Shown: positions 32,230-43,668, counted from the stretch's first letter. The stretch is 64,000 bases of DNA from Astropecten irregularis (GCA_963971285.1 OZ020262.1:2048082-2112081); one strand, 5' to 3'. Translations and numbers: made by a program. Notes: generated by a model not told the origin, from the sequence alone.

Positions 32230-33610
32230 TGGTGACATCAGATGCAATCTCAAGTAAGGCCAAAGTGCTAGGTGATATCGAAGTAGAATTCGGATGGCCC
32301 TGTCCATGAGGCATTTGATGATTCCTCTCTTCAATGATCCTGGTTGGTGGGAATCACATGTAAGGTACTGATCAGTGTTTGTGGCTTTCAGGAAGACTTT
32401 GGTAGTGTGCTGTCTGTTGGGTATCCTGATGTGAACAAGAATGTCGAGGAAGGTGATAGCTTGTTCCTTCTCATGTTCTATTGTGAAAATGATGGAGGGT
32501 TTCTAATAATCGAAGTACAATCACAGAGGTGTCGTCAACATAATGCCTCCACACTCACAGGGTGAAAACCTGCGGGACAGTTACATTGAGCCTTCTCCTC
32601 AAAGGCTTCCACATAAAGATTGGCAATGAACACAGACACTAACTAGGCTGGCCATAGCCTCTCCTTCTGTTTATCATATGTTTGTTAATAGAAGACTCAT
32701 CATACAAGAAGTATGTGGACTGGAGGATGAACTTGAGAAAGTCAGTAACTTGGGCAGGTGTGTGAGTCCAGAGTGTGGAGATGTCGATTGGCTGCTTGGC
32801 ACACAGCCTTGATGAAAGCATTGGTAAAATCTCATCAAATGAAACAATGGTTTCATTGTCGCTGATGGATTGCCCACAGTGAAGTCGACAAATGAACTAG
32901 AGCTCTGTATGGTGTACTTGGTAAGGCCGGTTAGTGGCAAGTGCGTTAGGCACTCGCCTCTCACCAATGTGTCCCGGGTTCGAATCAGGCCTGGGTCATA
33001 TGTGAGTAGAGTTGTGCGTTGGTTCTCTCCTTTGCTACAAGGGTTTTTCTCCAGGTGATCTGGTGTCCTCCCTCCACAAAAATCAAACACTTTCGATCTC
33101 AGGCAGTACTCCGTGATCATATATGGGTTGATGTGGCTGGCAGCCAAGGGCGCCCATGAAAGCCTGCTACTCAATCACATTGAAGTCGCATCCTTCGCAA
33201 TTCAGCACTCCAGCTGCCAGTAAGGATGATTAGCCTCCCAAATTATTTTTAATTATTATTAAGATGTTGTTGGCTTGATTTGTAAGGAAACATATTGATG
33301 ATTGAGACAATGGGGCGCATTGGAACATCACGTTTATGGATCTTTGGCAATCCATACATCCTAGGAGGCTGGTTTGTGTGTTGGTTTGAGTTTCTTGTAT
33401 GTTCGGTCATCAATGACACTAGATTTCTGGACTGTTGATAGGTTGCTGGTGCGTTTACTGAAATATTAGTGGGGTCTTGTATGGTCCAGACGGACTAGGT
33501 TTTTCATCTTGCGCATCTTTTGTTAACAGGTAGAATCTTGCTACCTTAACCTTCCCTCAAGGATTTAATGGCATTTTGCATATCCCTGGTGATGTAATCC
33601 TTCGGAGGTT
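32230..33610 (-). mobile_element. Penelope-like element RT, split by a SINE
   Basis: Minus strand reads DYITRDMQNAIKSLREG (about 33600-33550), MYGLPKIHKRDVPMRPIVS (about 33370-33310), ISTLWTHTPAQVTDFLKFIL (about 32785-32730) and RHYVDDTSVI with the YVDD catalytic motif at 32531-32542. YGLPKIHK...RPIVS is a signature of Penelope-like reverse transcriptases. Stops and frameshifts are frequent. A + strand SINE (about 32915-33240) separates the first motifs from the rest. No GIY-YIG endonuclease part was recognised. Confidence 0.85.
32915..33240 (+). mobile_element. tRNA-derived SINE, copy 1
   Basis: The head has GTGGCAAGTGCGTTAGGCAC (A-box region) and CCGGGTTCGAATCAGG (B box). The body has GAGTAGAGTTGTGCGTTGG, AGGGTTTTTCTCCAGG and CCTCCCTCCACAAAAATCAA. 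The 35205-35490 copy agrees over about 290 bp. It sits inside the Penelope-like RT. Confidence 0.88.
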
Positions 33611-33984
33611 ATTAATATTAAGCTGTTTTAATGGTCCATGACATGGTGATGACAACATTAAGTCCCTTGGAGAGAAGGGCCCTCTCTATTGGAGTTAACT
33701 ATTTGGAGGACAAGTTGACAACCCAATTTGAACATGTCCGTATTGGCAATGGTGAGGTGATGATCTGGCTGTGTTATCTCTGTTGCGGGCATTTGCAGAT
33801 CTCAAAGATTCCCTGACGGAAGGAATAATGAAATGAGGGCTATCCTCTCTCAAAAGAAGTGGAGCGATGTAGATTCGGTGCATGGCTCTCTTTGTTGAAG
33901 ACACTTGCGTGCATGGTCTCAATTTATACTCGTTCCTGGTTTTGGGTGTGCTGGGTCGTGGTCCTTCAAACATTTCGGCCAAAC

Positions 33985-34316
33985 TATCTGCTCAACATCA
34001 ATTGGCAAGACCATGTGACCAATGAAAGACTGATGGAGATGATCGGTGACCTGCCGATTGATGGTGCTGTGATAGAATGGAAAGCAGCTTGGTTGAGCCA
34101 TGTTGTTCGGCAAGGTGGTCAGGCTGCTGCTGTTGTAGATGGGGATGCCACAGGGATGTCATCACTCTGTAGGCCGACCAAAGGTGGGCAACATCAAGGT
34201 ATGGTCAGGGTGTGATATCACCGAACTGAAAGCAGCAGCACTGGAAAGGCGGGCTGTGGTGGGAGCGGCACCAGTGGAGACCACGGGCAACCGCCTTAAT
34301 TTATCTATTGATTGAT
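33985..34316 (+). pseudogene. LINE 3' end fragment
   Basis: The + frame NYLLNINWQDHVTNERLMEM then WKAAWLSHVVRQ matches the C-terminal region after the RT of non-LTR elements ('I.W.D...N......................GH..R'). The coding tail LERRAVVGAAPVETTGNRLN is followed by TTGATTGATTGAGGAG, a short-repeat 3' tail. No RT core remains. Confidence 0.72.
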
Positions 34317-34994
34317 TGAGGAGTAGGTCACCATGCTCCAGCCAGGAATTTCATGATATCATTGTCAAACAGAAACATACACAAGTTTATTTTTGTTTTG
34401 CAAATTTTGTTTTAGGATTAATAAGAAAGCTAACCGTATTTCATTACTGTCATTTGTACTTCTTATGCTTTGTTACATTTAAATATTTCAGAAAAGTCCA
34501 AGACAATAAGATTTCTAAGTTTAGGTGCTATTAAGATGAAATCTGTCAGTCTACCGTAAGCAGCCTGTATCGGAGAGAAGTACATGATTAAACATAATGT
34601 TTATGGTAATAATGTTTATGGTAATCTTTATAGGTTGTTCCAGAGAGAAACTGAGGCATAGGAGAAGGATCATTGAGAACTTAGTGCGTGGGTAAGAGCT
34701 AGGAGGCAGGAGCTACTTCATTAGAGGAAAACAAGTTCCTGACTGGCCTAGGCAGCTGTATAAGGTCACTTATGTAGTGAGGAGCGTAGTGAGGAGCTTG
34801 ATAATGAACTGCCTTATAGGTATACCAGCAACAACTTATAGACGATTCTTTCCCTCATTGGCAACCAGTGAAGCTCCTTTAAGATTTTGGGGAGATTGGT
34901 GTTCTACGAGACACCCATAAAACCAAACAAGCTGCAATGTTTTGCATTTGCTGCAACTTGCTTATCTCCTTCTCCAGCAAGCCATGAAACAGAG

Positions 34995-35162
34995 AATAGC
35001 GCTCCACACTTGCGCTAAAAATAGCACCCGATCTCAGACAAATATTGCAACCATGCAAATGTGTGTGTGGGGGTGGGTGTGCGTGGGTGTACACTATGTG
35101 TGTGAGACAATGTTTGTCTAACATCCTGGGATTTTGTGACATCATTAGTGCGGAGCGCTATT
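34995..35162. mobile_element. AATAGCGCTCC miniature element, copy 3, inside LINE ORF
   Basis: Ends AATAGCGCTCCACACTTGCG and AGTGCGGAGCGCTATT; 168 bp. It lies between the codons for SRLDDCN and SLFHGL of the CR1-type RT, so the empty site can be inferred. Confidence 0.92.
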
Positions 35163-35204
35163 GCAGTCATCAAGCCGAGATGTAACAAATGAATGGGGGG
35201 GGTG

Positions 35205-35490
35205 GGGCATAGGTGGCAAAGTGCGTTAGGCACTCGCCTCTCTCCAATGTGGCCCAGGTTCGATCCCAGCTTGGGTCATATGTGAGTAGAGTTGTGCGTT
35301 TGGTTCTCTCCTATGCTTCAAGGGTTTTTTCTCCGGGTTCTCCGGTTTTCCTCCCTCCACAAAAACCAAACACTTCCGATCTTAAGCTGTGCTTTGTGAG
35401 CATATATAGGTTGATGCGGCTGGCTGCCAAAGGGCGCCCATGAAAGCCTGCTACTTGGTCACGTGTAGCACCATCCTTCATAATTCATAT
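35205..35490 (+). mobile_element. tRNA-derived SINE, copy 2
   Basis: Head GGCAAAGTGCGTTAGGCACT and CAGGTTCGATCCCAG. Body as in 32915-33240 (TCTCCGGTTTTCCTCCCTCC, AAGGGCGCCCATGAAAGCC). It is inserted in the minus-strand LINE just 5' (in LINE sense) of SFVTSRLDDCN. Confidence 0.9.
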
Positions 35491-37167
35491 TGTAATTACT
35501 GGGAACCTCTGGAAAACAGTGTGTGTTTCACTGAGCAGGTAAACCCAGGGTAAACAAGAAATAAATAATTAAAAAATGCACAAGTCTGACAGTAGAAGAT
35601 GTCCAATTTTCCTAATACCCAGCAGAGCAGACTTGCACACATAATTACCATGAGCAGTCATAGTAAGAGTGGAATCCATTGTAACGCCCCGATTACGACC
35701 AAAGACCTACTGGATTAATCCCAGACTCTACAATGGTAATGGCTGGTGAAATTGGAACAGAATTGAACTTGGACATGAATGCAATACCTCAGTCTTGCGA
35801 TCACTCAAGATTTATTTAAATCACACCATGATTTAACATCAGTTAGACATAACTGGATTGATCCAATGACCCAATCACTATCCTATGAGTTGAAGGTCAG
35901 ATGAGCATCATCAGGAGATGAAAGCTTCTCAACTATGTGGAAGAGCTCATGTTAGTTAACACCAACCAACGATTAATGTGAAATTCAGATTTGGCCAAAA
36001 AAGGAGATGTGCATAATGAGTGCATCTGAACTTATATGATTCCCTGTCCATTGTCAGAGCAGATTTCAACCAGTTCCATTCACTCCTAGGCCGCTCTTAA
36101 TTAGTAGTACAATGTTCGTCAGTGTACCAAGGAGAGTGTGGTCACAAGATTATAACTCAAGCTTTCACTGGGGCATGGATGGCAATCTAGAATACTGTTG
36201 AGCATGCACGTTGTTAAAATGAGAAAGCAGTGAATCACAGTCACTCCCCGTAGTTCTCCTCCTTGTCTTCCCAAGGAACTTCAGATGCACCACAGGATGA
36301 TAGCTCTTCAATTCCTCTAGGTTAAGTCTGTCTGCTTTCAGCAGCGGAGAGATGTGTGCATGCTTCAGTGCTTTGGAAAGTAGCCATGTTCTCAAAGACA
36401 GGTGCAGGAATTGGTGTGATGGCAAGGAAGAGCTAAGATCAGCCAAGCAGCAATTGTCACGAACATCACCAGTTAACAAAGTTTCTGTTACTGCAAGTAT
36501 GTCAATATGGTGAGAAGCTACCAGGTCGCAGATCATATGTGACTTGTTCTTCATAGATCGTGTGTTCCAAAGTGTAACGTTGCAAAGTTTAACATGTAGT
36601 TTTTGTTGCTGACCAGAATGCTGTGGGTTGGTAGGGTAACATAGTTCCCGTCTGTGTTTTTGAATTCTCCGTCCTGCTTTGACTCCTCTGTGGGTCCGAT
36701 GTTTTTAAGATATACCAAGTGTCTGGATGGTATTCCATAACACCCCATCTATCCTAGTAGTAGCAGATTGACGGAGAGAATGAAGTACAGTCGTACTATA
36801 CTTGTGTTCAGTTTTGGATGAGCACCTCCATGTTTGTGATGTATTTGGTAAATCACTGCAAGCCGGCTTCTCCACTGAACTTGTCCTCTGGAAGGGGCCA
36901 GGGTTTGGGTGTATGTCGCCATGTGTGATGAGTTCTAACTGGAAACTAGTAATACCATTGGTATAGTACAAGATTCTTTTTCCAAATATATACCCTGGAT
37001 GTCTCCTTGGCAGGTCTCTTCTCAGCATGAAAAGGTCTATTCTAGCATAATAAGAGAAGTACTGCAACAAAGGTAAACCTCTGGGTCCAGTCATTCATTG
37101 CCATGATGAACACTTGGGGCATTCTTGAGAGAGTGACAATGTAAAAGCACGGTGTGTATATAAAGGA

Positions 37168-37838
37168 ATGTCAGACAAGTCGACTGCAGGACAACTCAAC
37201 TCGAGACAACTCTACCGCAAAGACAACTCGACTTCGAGACAGCTCGACTCCACAGACAACTCAACTCCGAGACAAGTCCATCTATGCCACTGCAATGCTA
37301 TGCTGGTGTACGTGACCAAAAAACAATGTATGTGAAAAAAGGTAAATCTGTGAAGATTTTTGTTTCGGTATACTACCAAAGTATGATACTACCTTTAAGG
37401 GTTTCTTGAGGGTTTCAATGGATGTAGCACAACCTACAGCCATGAGCTGTGGTACGCTGCCTGGTCTTGTGTAAAACTCTGCAAAATGACAATAGCCACA
37501 GTGTGCCAGCTTGGCTCCACTGGCCGTCTGCCATGGCCAACCTGACCGTCGCCGAGGCCCCGGATGTTGATCTACCTTTTACAGACGAGCAGCCTTTTGC
37601 TTCCTATAACTACTATCAGAATAGTATTTTCTGTGTCATTTTTTATCCGCATACATTTTTCTTACATTTATTATTGTTTCGTCGCGCACATCAGCCTTGT
37701 ATCACAGTGGCATAAATGGAGTCGACTTGTCTCGGAGTCGAGTTGTTTTTGGAGTTGAGCTGTCTCGGAGTCGAGTTGTCTTTACGGTCGAGTTGTTGAG
37801 CAGAGTTAATGTACCGCAGTCGACTTGTCCGGTGCCCG
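37168..37838. mobile_element. fold-back element with tandem GACAACTCGACTC-type ends
   Basis: Left end (about 37168-37285) holds GACAAGTCGACTGCAG, GACAACTCAACTCGA, GACAACTCGACTTCGA, GACAGCTCGACTCC, GACAACTCAACTCC. The right end (about 37718-37838) holds the same words inverted (GGAGTCGAGTTG, GACTTGTCC). Flanks TATAAAGGA and TATAAAACA match at 7 of 9. The centre has no recognised coding region. Confidence 0.8.
37350..37402. mobile_element. TTAA-type miniature element, right-end fragment
   Basis: ACTACCAAAGTATGATACTA then CCTTTAAGG repeats the right end of copy A/B. It lies inside the 37168-37838 fold-back element. Confidence 0.75.
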
Positions 37839-37859
37839 TATAAAACAATGGCTACTGCT

Positions 37860-38470
37860 TTACTGTCTCATGCTCCAAGCATAAATTTGTGATCATCAAA
37901 GTACAGAAGAATATGATATATATGATGCACAAAAAATGCCCAGTAGTATCAGGAGAACATTCCAAGCTGACTGTTGTATAGTTCATACAATAAATCAAAC
38001 TGTGTCATAAGAAAATGATGAAAGATTCAGAGAGTTGTAAGTAGTATAGGCAGCTGTTAGGCGCACTACATTATTCATACTCAAACATGGCTTAAAACCT
38101 GGGAATGATGCATAACCTTTTAGAGGCGTACACCGTTAGTTGTTGGAGGTGTGCATCATTTTTATTGTTGTACGTTAGCCGAGCTCAGCTCATATATGCA
38201 AGCAAACTCCCCGAACCACACCACAGCATGCCATCCAATACTGATACTGTATCTTCTGAAAAAGATACATTACCTCCATGTGAACAAAGAAAACTCACAG
38301 AAGAAGAATTTGAACCTGAGACTTGTGGGCTACTTTAAAAGCCCTCTAGCAACTAAACTCAGTACATTGGTGGTGTACCACCTCTTTTCGGGCTCTAATC
38401 AAAATCCAGGGAACCACATTTTTGTCATCACACCTGAAGGAAGACAATCCAGGTTTTTAATATACAGTAT
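37860..38470. other. no recognised gene
   Basis: The 77- and 115-residue + frames overlap around 38105-38498 without a known motif; probably chance. No repeat identified. Confidence 0.4.
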
Positions 38471-38473
38471 TCA

Positions 38474-38777
38474 AGGTTTAATACAGGATTGGTATTAAAA
38501 GGCACATCATGTGACATGTAACAAAACAGCTGAAGACTGTTATTTAATTTGTCATTGAATAAAAGCAAACCTGTGACCGGCATTTTCAAATCTATTCACA
38601 GGAATTTTGATCTCACCCCGAGATCAAAACTGTTTTCGGTCGTAGTTTTACTCATTTCTGTATAAATACAGCATGTCAGCAAGTTACAACATTATCTTCA
38701 TGTCCTGTAAAAAGTTATACATATAAAATCTGTGAACATTTCTGTTTTGTATGATATATCAATCCTGTATTGTACCT
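38474..38777. mobile_element. TTAA-type miniature element, subfamily 2
   Basis: Ends AGGTTTAATACAGGATTGGT and ATCAATCCTGTATTGTACCT are imperfect inverted repeats. The right border TTAA (38778-38781) is shared with the next element. Confidence 0.85.
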
Positions 38778-38781
38778 TTAA

Positions 38782-39140
38782 AGGTAATATCATACTTTGG
38801 TTTTTATCAAAGAAAAACAGATTCATGGTCAGAAATACCAAGACAGATACAGTGACAGTCATCTTTGAAAATGTCAGTCCCATACGATGCCCACTTGTTG
38901 AGAAAACAGTGAAAAACAGCCACAGTATTTCTTGAGTCTTTTCTCTTTTATTTTTGATCTTTTAAAACATCAAAAAGATTGTTGGTCATTGTTTTACTAA
39001 TTTCTGGATAAATACACCATTTCAGGCGGAAACATTTTAACAGTATGTTTCTACCACCACCATCTTCATACCATGTAAATTATACGTAAATCAGTGAACA
39101 TTTCTGTTTTTTGGTTTCTTACCGAAGTATGATACTACCT
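38782..39140. mobile_element. TTAA-type miniature element, complete copy B
   Basis: Ends AGGTAATATCATACTTTGGT and ACCGAAGTATGATACTACCT, bordered by TTAA at 38778-38781 and 39141-39144; 359 bp, collinear with 28274-28622. Confidence 0.94.
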
Positions 39141-39260
39141 TTAAGTAGCAGTAAGCAAACTGATGAGATTTATTCCAATAAAATTGGCATGTTTTAATAT
39201 GATGCAGTTGTAATTTCAAACAGTAATCCAGTAGTCCAGTCTCCACCTGGTAGCTGCAGG

Positions 39261-39310
39261 ATTCTCCTGAAGATGGCCAGAGCATACTGGCCGATGAGAA
39301 CTTGATGTTC
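39261..39310 (+). repeat. possible degenerate hammerhead-like / Penelope 3' motif
   Basis: CTGAAGATGGCCAGAGCATA and CTGGCCGATGAGAAC: a CTGANGA-like box, a perfect GGCCAG/CTGGCC stem, then GATGAGAAC where GAAAC would be expected. Similar motifs occur at Penelope-like element ends. Core changes argue against activity. Confidence 0.35.
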
Positions 39311-40348
39311 GGCTCTTTATGTCCACATGGTGTTACCTCAAACCTATGTACTTCCACCATGCATAGCCTCAAATTAAAAGTAATCGGAATCCACACAATA
39401 ATAATCACACTATGCACACAGTACTGAACTGATAAAGGCGCATTTGAACGGACTCATTTTATTAATTGCTAACTTATCACCTGCGTAGCATGTTCATGCA
39501 CAGTAGCACTATTGGGACTCACAAGGAAAAACTCACAATCTGATAAGAAATAAGTACACTGTATGAATACCAATTGAGTTCAGTCCATTTAGCACTTGAA
39601 TGTTCCAAGAATACTATGATAAATATTAGTAGTGTTCAATTTGTATGTTAATGTGTTGCTATCCAAAGCACTATGCAATGTGCATGTCTTGCATTATGTA
39701 TACCTTTCTCAAATATTGACAGTTATACAAAACATACATGCCCAGTTGTACACCCATACATGTATATCAATACATATTTCTACCCCTTTCAAAGCAGATT
39801 GTACAATTCAAGTTATTTATCAGTTGCAAGTTATTTGTACAACTTAAATTTATTCTTAACACTTACAAACATGTATTTTTAAAATGATCATGCCAATATA
39901 CATTTATGAAACTTGTTAGTAACATGGATATGGGATAAAATATTACACTTTATAATTTTTGCATGAAAAACAATTAGATAGTTTTAAAATCTGAAATTGA
40001 ACAATGTGTTAAGTACAAGGCAAGGACAAGTACAAATGTACTGTACATAATTACAGTACATGTACAAGAATACAAATTCAAATGTTGGCAAAAAGATTTG
40101 AAATCACAGTAATACTGTGTGTTTCACATATGCAAATGTATTAAAGCACACAAATGGCACAAAGCAATTAAACTTTTTAGAAAAACTATAAAAATTTCAG
40201 ATGCACATTTTACTATTTATAATGGCAGAAATACAAGTAAAAGCACACATAGAATATGTTTGCATAGCACAAGAGCAGCAAAAGCACCAACAGCAATGAA
40301 ACAGATCTAATTGTAATATCTATTAACCAAGACACATATATCTGTATT
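39311..40348. other. no gene seen
   Basis: A+T-rich sequence with short TACATGTA/GTACATGT words; ORFs are short and unrecognised. Confidence 0.5.
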
Positions 40349-41231
40349 ATAGGTTTTCCCGGCCAACTTCAGCAAAGAAGTATTCATTTTCAATGAAGTT
40401 TGTTTTGAAATGAATGCTCATCCACATGGGCATTCAAAATTAAAACTACGTTGTTCAATTTCATTATTGAAGCATTCTTTCCATGAATCTGGTCTTTCAA
40501 ATTCAGAACGTCCTTTCGTGCATTCAAATTCGTCAGAGGCCTTAAACGGCGATCTGGCAAGCATTCAACTTGGTGAACAAGCATTCACTTCTCACACATG
40601 TAAATTCAAATTAAAACCTACATTGCAAGATGCCTTGAACGTCAGGAAATTGAGGGCTAAGCAAAAACTGTAGAGAAACTAAACACATAAAAAAAAATAA
40701 TCTGTACAAAGGGCTACAAACATAACTACAAATTTATCTTTTTCGTTAACCCTTATGTTTTGCCCCTTTTTTGGTTTAAGTTTGAACACAAAATGAGTGT
40801 GAAAACACCAAACACCTCATAAGCTTTTAAATTAAAACTACTGTCCAGGAGTGAGGTATGGGTTTTTAATTACAATGATGAAGATAACTGAAAGTATGTT
40901 TCATGAATGCCAACTCTGTTTCACCATGAAACCACAGATTACTTGATTTATCCACATTACCAAAAACAAATGCTGAAAAATACTGGCTCTTCACTTATAT
41001 TACGTGCCAACATGAAAAACATGTTGTGTAGGCTAAAGTGCCTGCTTTTCTACTCATTCTACTTCTGTTATAAGACATAGCAGAAGTGAGTCTTAGAAGA
41101 AGGGTCTAGCCTCCCAAAATAGGTGGCTCTTCTATCCCCCCCCCCCCCCAAAAAAAAATTATGTCCGAATCTGAATGCGTTTTCACAAAAATGAACATTC
41201 TTTTGCTGAATTTGGCCGGGAAAACCTATAG
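40349..41231. mobile_element. TATAGGTTTTCCCGG inverted-repeat element
   Basis: Ends TATAGGTTTTCCCGGCCAAC and TTGGCCGGGAAAACCTATA (plus CAGC/GCTG beyond a single variable base) are inverted complements; 883 bp. The left third holds repeated GCATTCA words. The 87-residue + frame here (40410-40673) is a by-product of those repeats. A piece of the hAT-type 23170-23437 interior is found at 41060-41160. Confidence 0.85.
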
Positions 41232-43498
41232 TAAACTACATTGAACTCAACTTAATGACATAAATTCTTAGTATAGGGATTGTGATAAGATGGGATCCCC
41301 TAAACACTTTGATTATTTTAGCCCTTAAATAGCTTCTACTCCTCCTCAAAAATGATACTTTTAACTTTCACAAATGTTCCTGGGTCCTCAAAAGCCTAGA
41401 TTGAACAAATTTGTCGACATTTCAGTGTAAAAATGCCATTTTCTTACGCGCTTCTTGCGAACTTAAAAACAGCCCGTCTAATGATGTGAGGCCATTTTGT
41501 CAGGTCTGGTTAGTCTAGTGCCCAGACCCAACAGATCAAGAGTCTTCAACATGTTGTCTATTCTCGTCTGTGGCCGTGAAATGTTAATGTTACATCTTTG
41601 TTACTGTCTTTTCCCCATAATTTCCCTAAAAAATCCCTCCTGCCCTCTTTCCACAAAATTAACCTTGCTAATAATGTAGAAGAGGACACCACTAAGGTAT
41701 ATGTAAGTACGTACATGTAAGTAACTTTCCCAAAAGTAGTTTTCCTTTCCTTTACAGTTTTGGGACCCGTCTTATCACAATCCCCTTAAGTATGTTATGA
41801 ATTATATAAAATTGCAATTTGTAACTAACAATATATTGCAGGTAATGTTATTTATTGCATCCATACATTCCGGTGAACACTCATCATAAAGACAATGAGC
41901 TTTCCACACACTGATTGGACCTTTTACTCCATTAGTATACCATATGTGTGTGTTTGTGTGTGTGGGGGGGGGGATGGTATATTAGATATAGCCTCCATAG
42001 ACTGTGATTCCATTCAAATTTCAAATTATGCATTTGATACATCTGTTTTAAACATAGAGTAAATTCTTCGCTTCCAAAACCAAGAAAGACTTGGCTTTTT
42101 GAATACTGATGGTTGAAAATAAAAAAATGCACTTGAAAGCCCACATGTATAATTAATATGTATTATTAACAGCTTAATGTTAGAAACATTCTGTTTTAGG
42201 TTCACATAGCTATTTATGTAGTGCATCTCTACATATGGCTCCTTATCTAGATCATTAATGTAGCTAGATAATTAATGTTGCATATTTTACCTTTCAAATA
42301 ACTACATGTATCTCCAGTTTTTTTAAGATCCAACCTGACTATTTCTTAGGGTAAACAAAATTTCAGTTTCAAATATGTTAAATTACAATATTTTGTTTAA
42401 AGTAACAAATTGTTACATAAGTAAAATATGACAAATGCCTCTGAGTACATAAATAATCTTACAACATTAATACAAGAAAATGAAGAAATAAGTGATGAGA
42501 TCACTGCAGAAACATTTGTTTCCCGTGAAATGGTTTAGAAACATGTATGTAACTGGTAAGTGGTCACTGTGAATACTCTTCGATATTCAGTCAAAATAAA
42601 ATACTAAAATACTGCACAGGTTGAAATCGGCAAGATTGAATTACATGATGCAACTACATGTAGGAGATGGCTGGAGATATGCATAATCTGTAGACCCATT
42701 TATGTATGGGTGTGATCAGAACCATGACAAGTGGCATGTTTCCATATGAACATAGACTGACAATGTCATATATCCATTCACAAAATACACATAAACTGGC
42801 ATAGAAGTTTGCAAGCTGTTAAATACTGTATATAAGAGAGGAGTGAATTCTGACAGGAACTACTGACTGATGACTGACTGTAAGAAAATTGAGTTAATAT
42901 TTTTATACTCATTTTGTCGAAATTTTGTGCCAAACACACGTTGCATAGAAAGGCTCAAATGATAATTATGTAAAGAGCATTAGGGATTGCTACATGTATA
43001 CATTGTATTTCTGCACCAATAGGCTAATAACTATATGCTTAACAAGGCTCATAAAATTTTAATTGGCATCCCAATGGCTTACAACCAGGCTTATTGTGAA
43101 GAACAAAATTTATAACAGGCATACAGGGCTTACAGGCATTGTCTTGAATAAAAGAACTGGAACATGTTTTAGGACACAAATAGGCACGCATGTGGAATTT
43201 TGTTGAAACGATGGTTCCAAAATATGCATGAGCATTACCTGGGATTCTTTATATGAAATGTACATTTACCTTGCATTCGTGTATCAAAACTATTGCAATT
43301 AGATACAAAACTGGTAAAATCACAGGAAAAACACTTTTAAGATTTCCAATTTAATAAGGTTGAAAAGTAGGTTTTCCATTGTAAAATTTGATAATTTTCG
43401 AACAAGAACAAGAATTGCTAAGAAATAGGCCTATTATCAATGATACGAATGCCTCAAACGGTTTTCAATTTGATTGTTTCAACAAGTGTGCAACTCTA
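41232..43498. other. no gene seen
   Basis: A+T-rich stretch with a GT/G-rich microsatellite at 41946-41974. No splice-flanked coding block or known repeat recognised. Confidence 0.5.
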
Positions 43499-43500
43499 TA

Positions 43501-43668
43501 CAGTGGAACGCCACTACATGTATAAGAAACATGTATAAGAAACACCGTTATACCAAATATTTACTGTAGCTACCCTATAATGAACATCGTCCTTGACTCC
43601 CAATTTTTGTGTACAATAGGCCTACATCCCACCATGTTCATTATACATGTTATAACGACGTTCCTCTG
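43501..43668. mobile_element. pogo/Tigger-type miniature element
   Basis: CAGTGGAACGCCACTACATG at the left and ATAACGACGTTCCTCTG at the right are inverted, bordered by TA on both sides (43499-43500, 43669-43670); 168 bp. Confidence 0.75.

Larger units (their letters stand above)
34640..37094 (-). mobile_element. CR1/L2-type LINE, internally deleted and interrupted
   Basis: Minus strand, 5' to 3': N-terminal segment with 2A-like GDIHPNPGP (36894-36920); start of an apurinic endonuclease (MICDLVASHHIDILAVTETL, about 36530-36470); direct jump to RT (HAHISPLLKADRLNLEELKS, about 36350-36280); RT palm DDAHL (about 35910); DVKSWCDLNK; DSTLTMTAHGNYVCKSALLG; then SFVTSRLDDCN (35195-35163); and SKLQQMQNIAACL, LKELHWLPMRERIVYKLLLV (34970-34800). 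The endonuclease active centre is deleted. A SINE (35205-35490) and a miniature element (34995-35162) interrupt the RT. Several frameshifts; dead copy. Confidence 0.87.
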
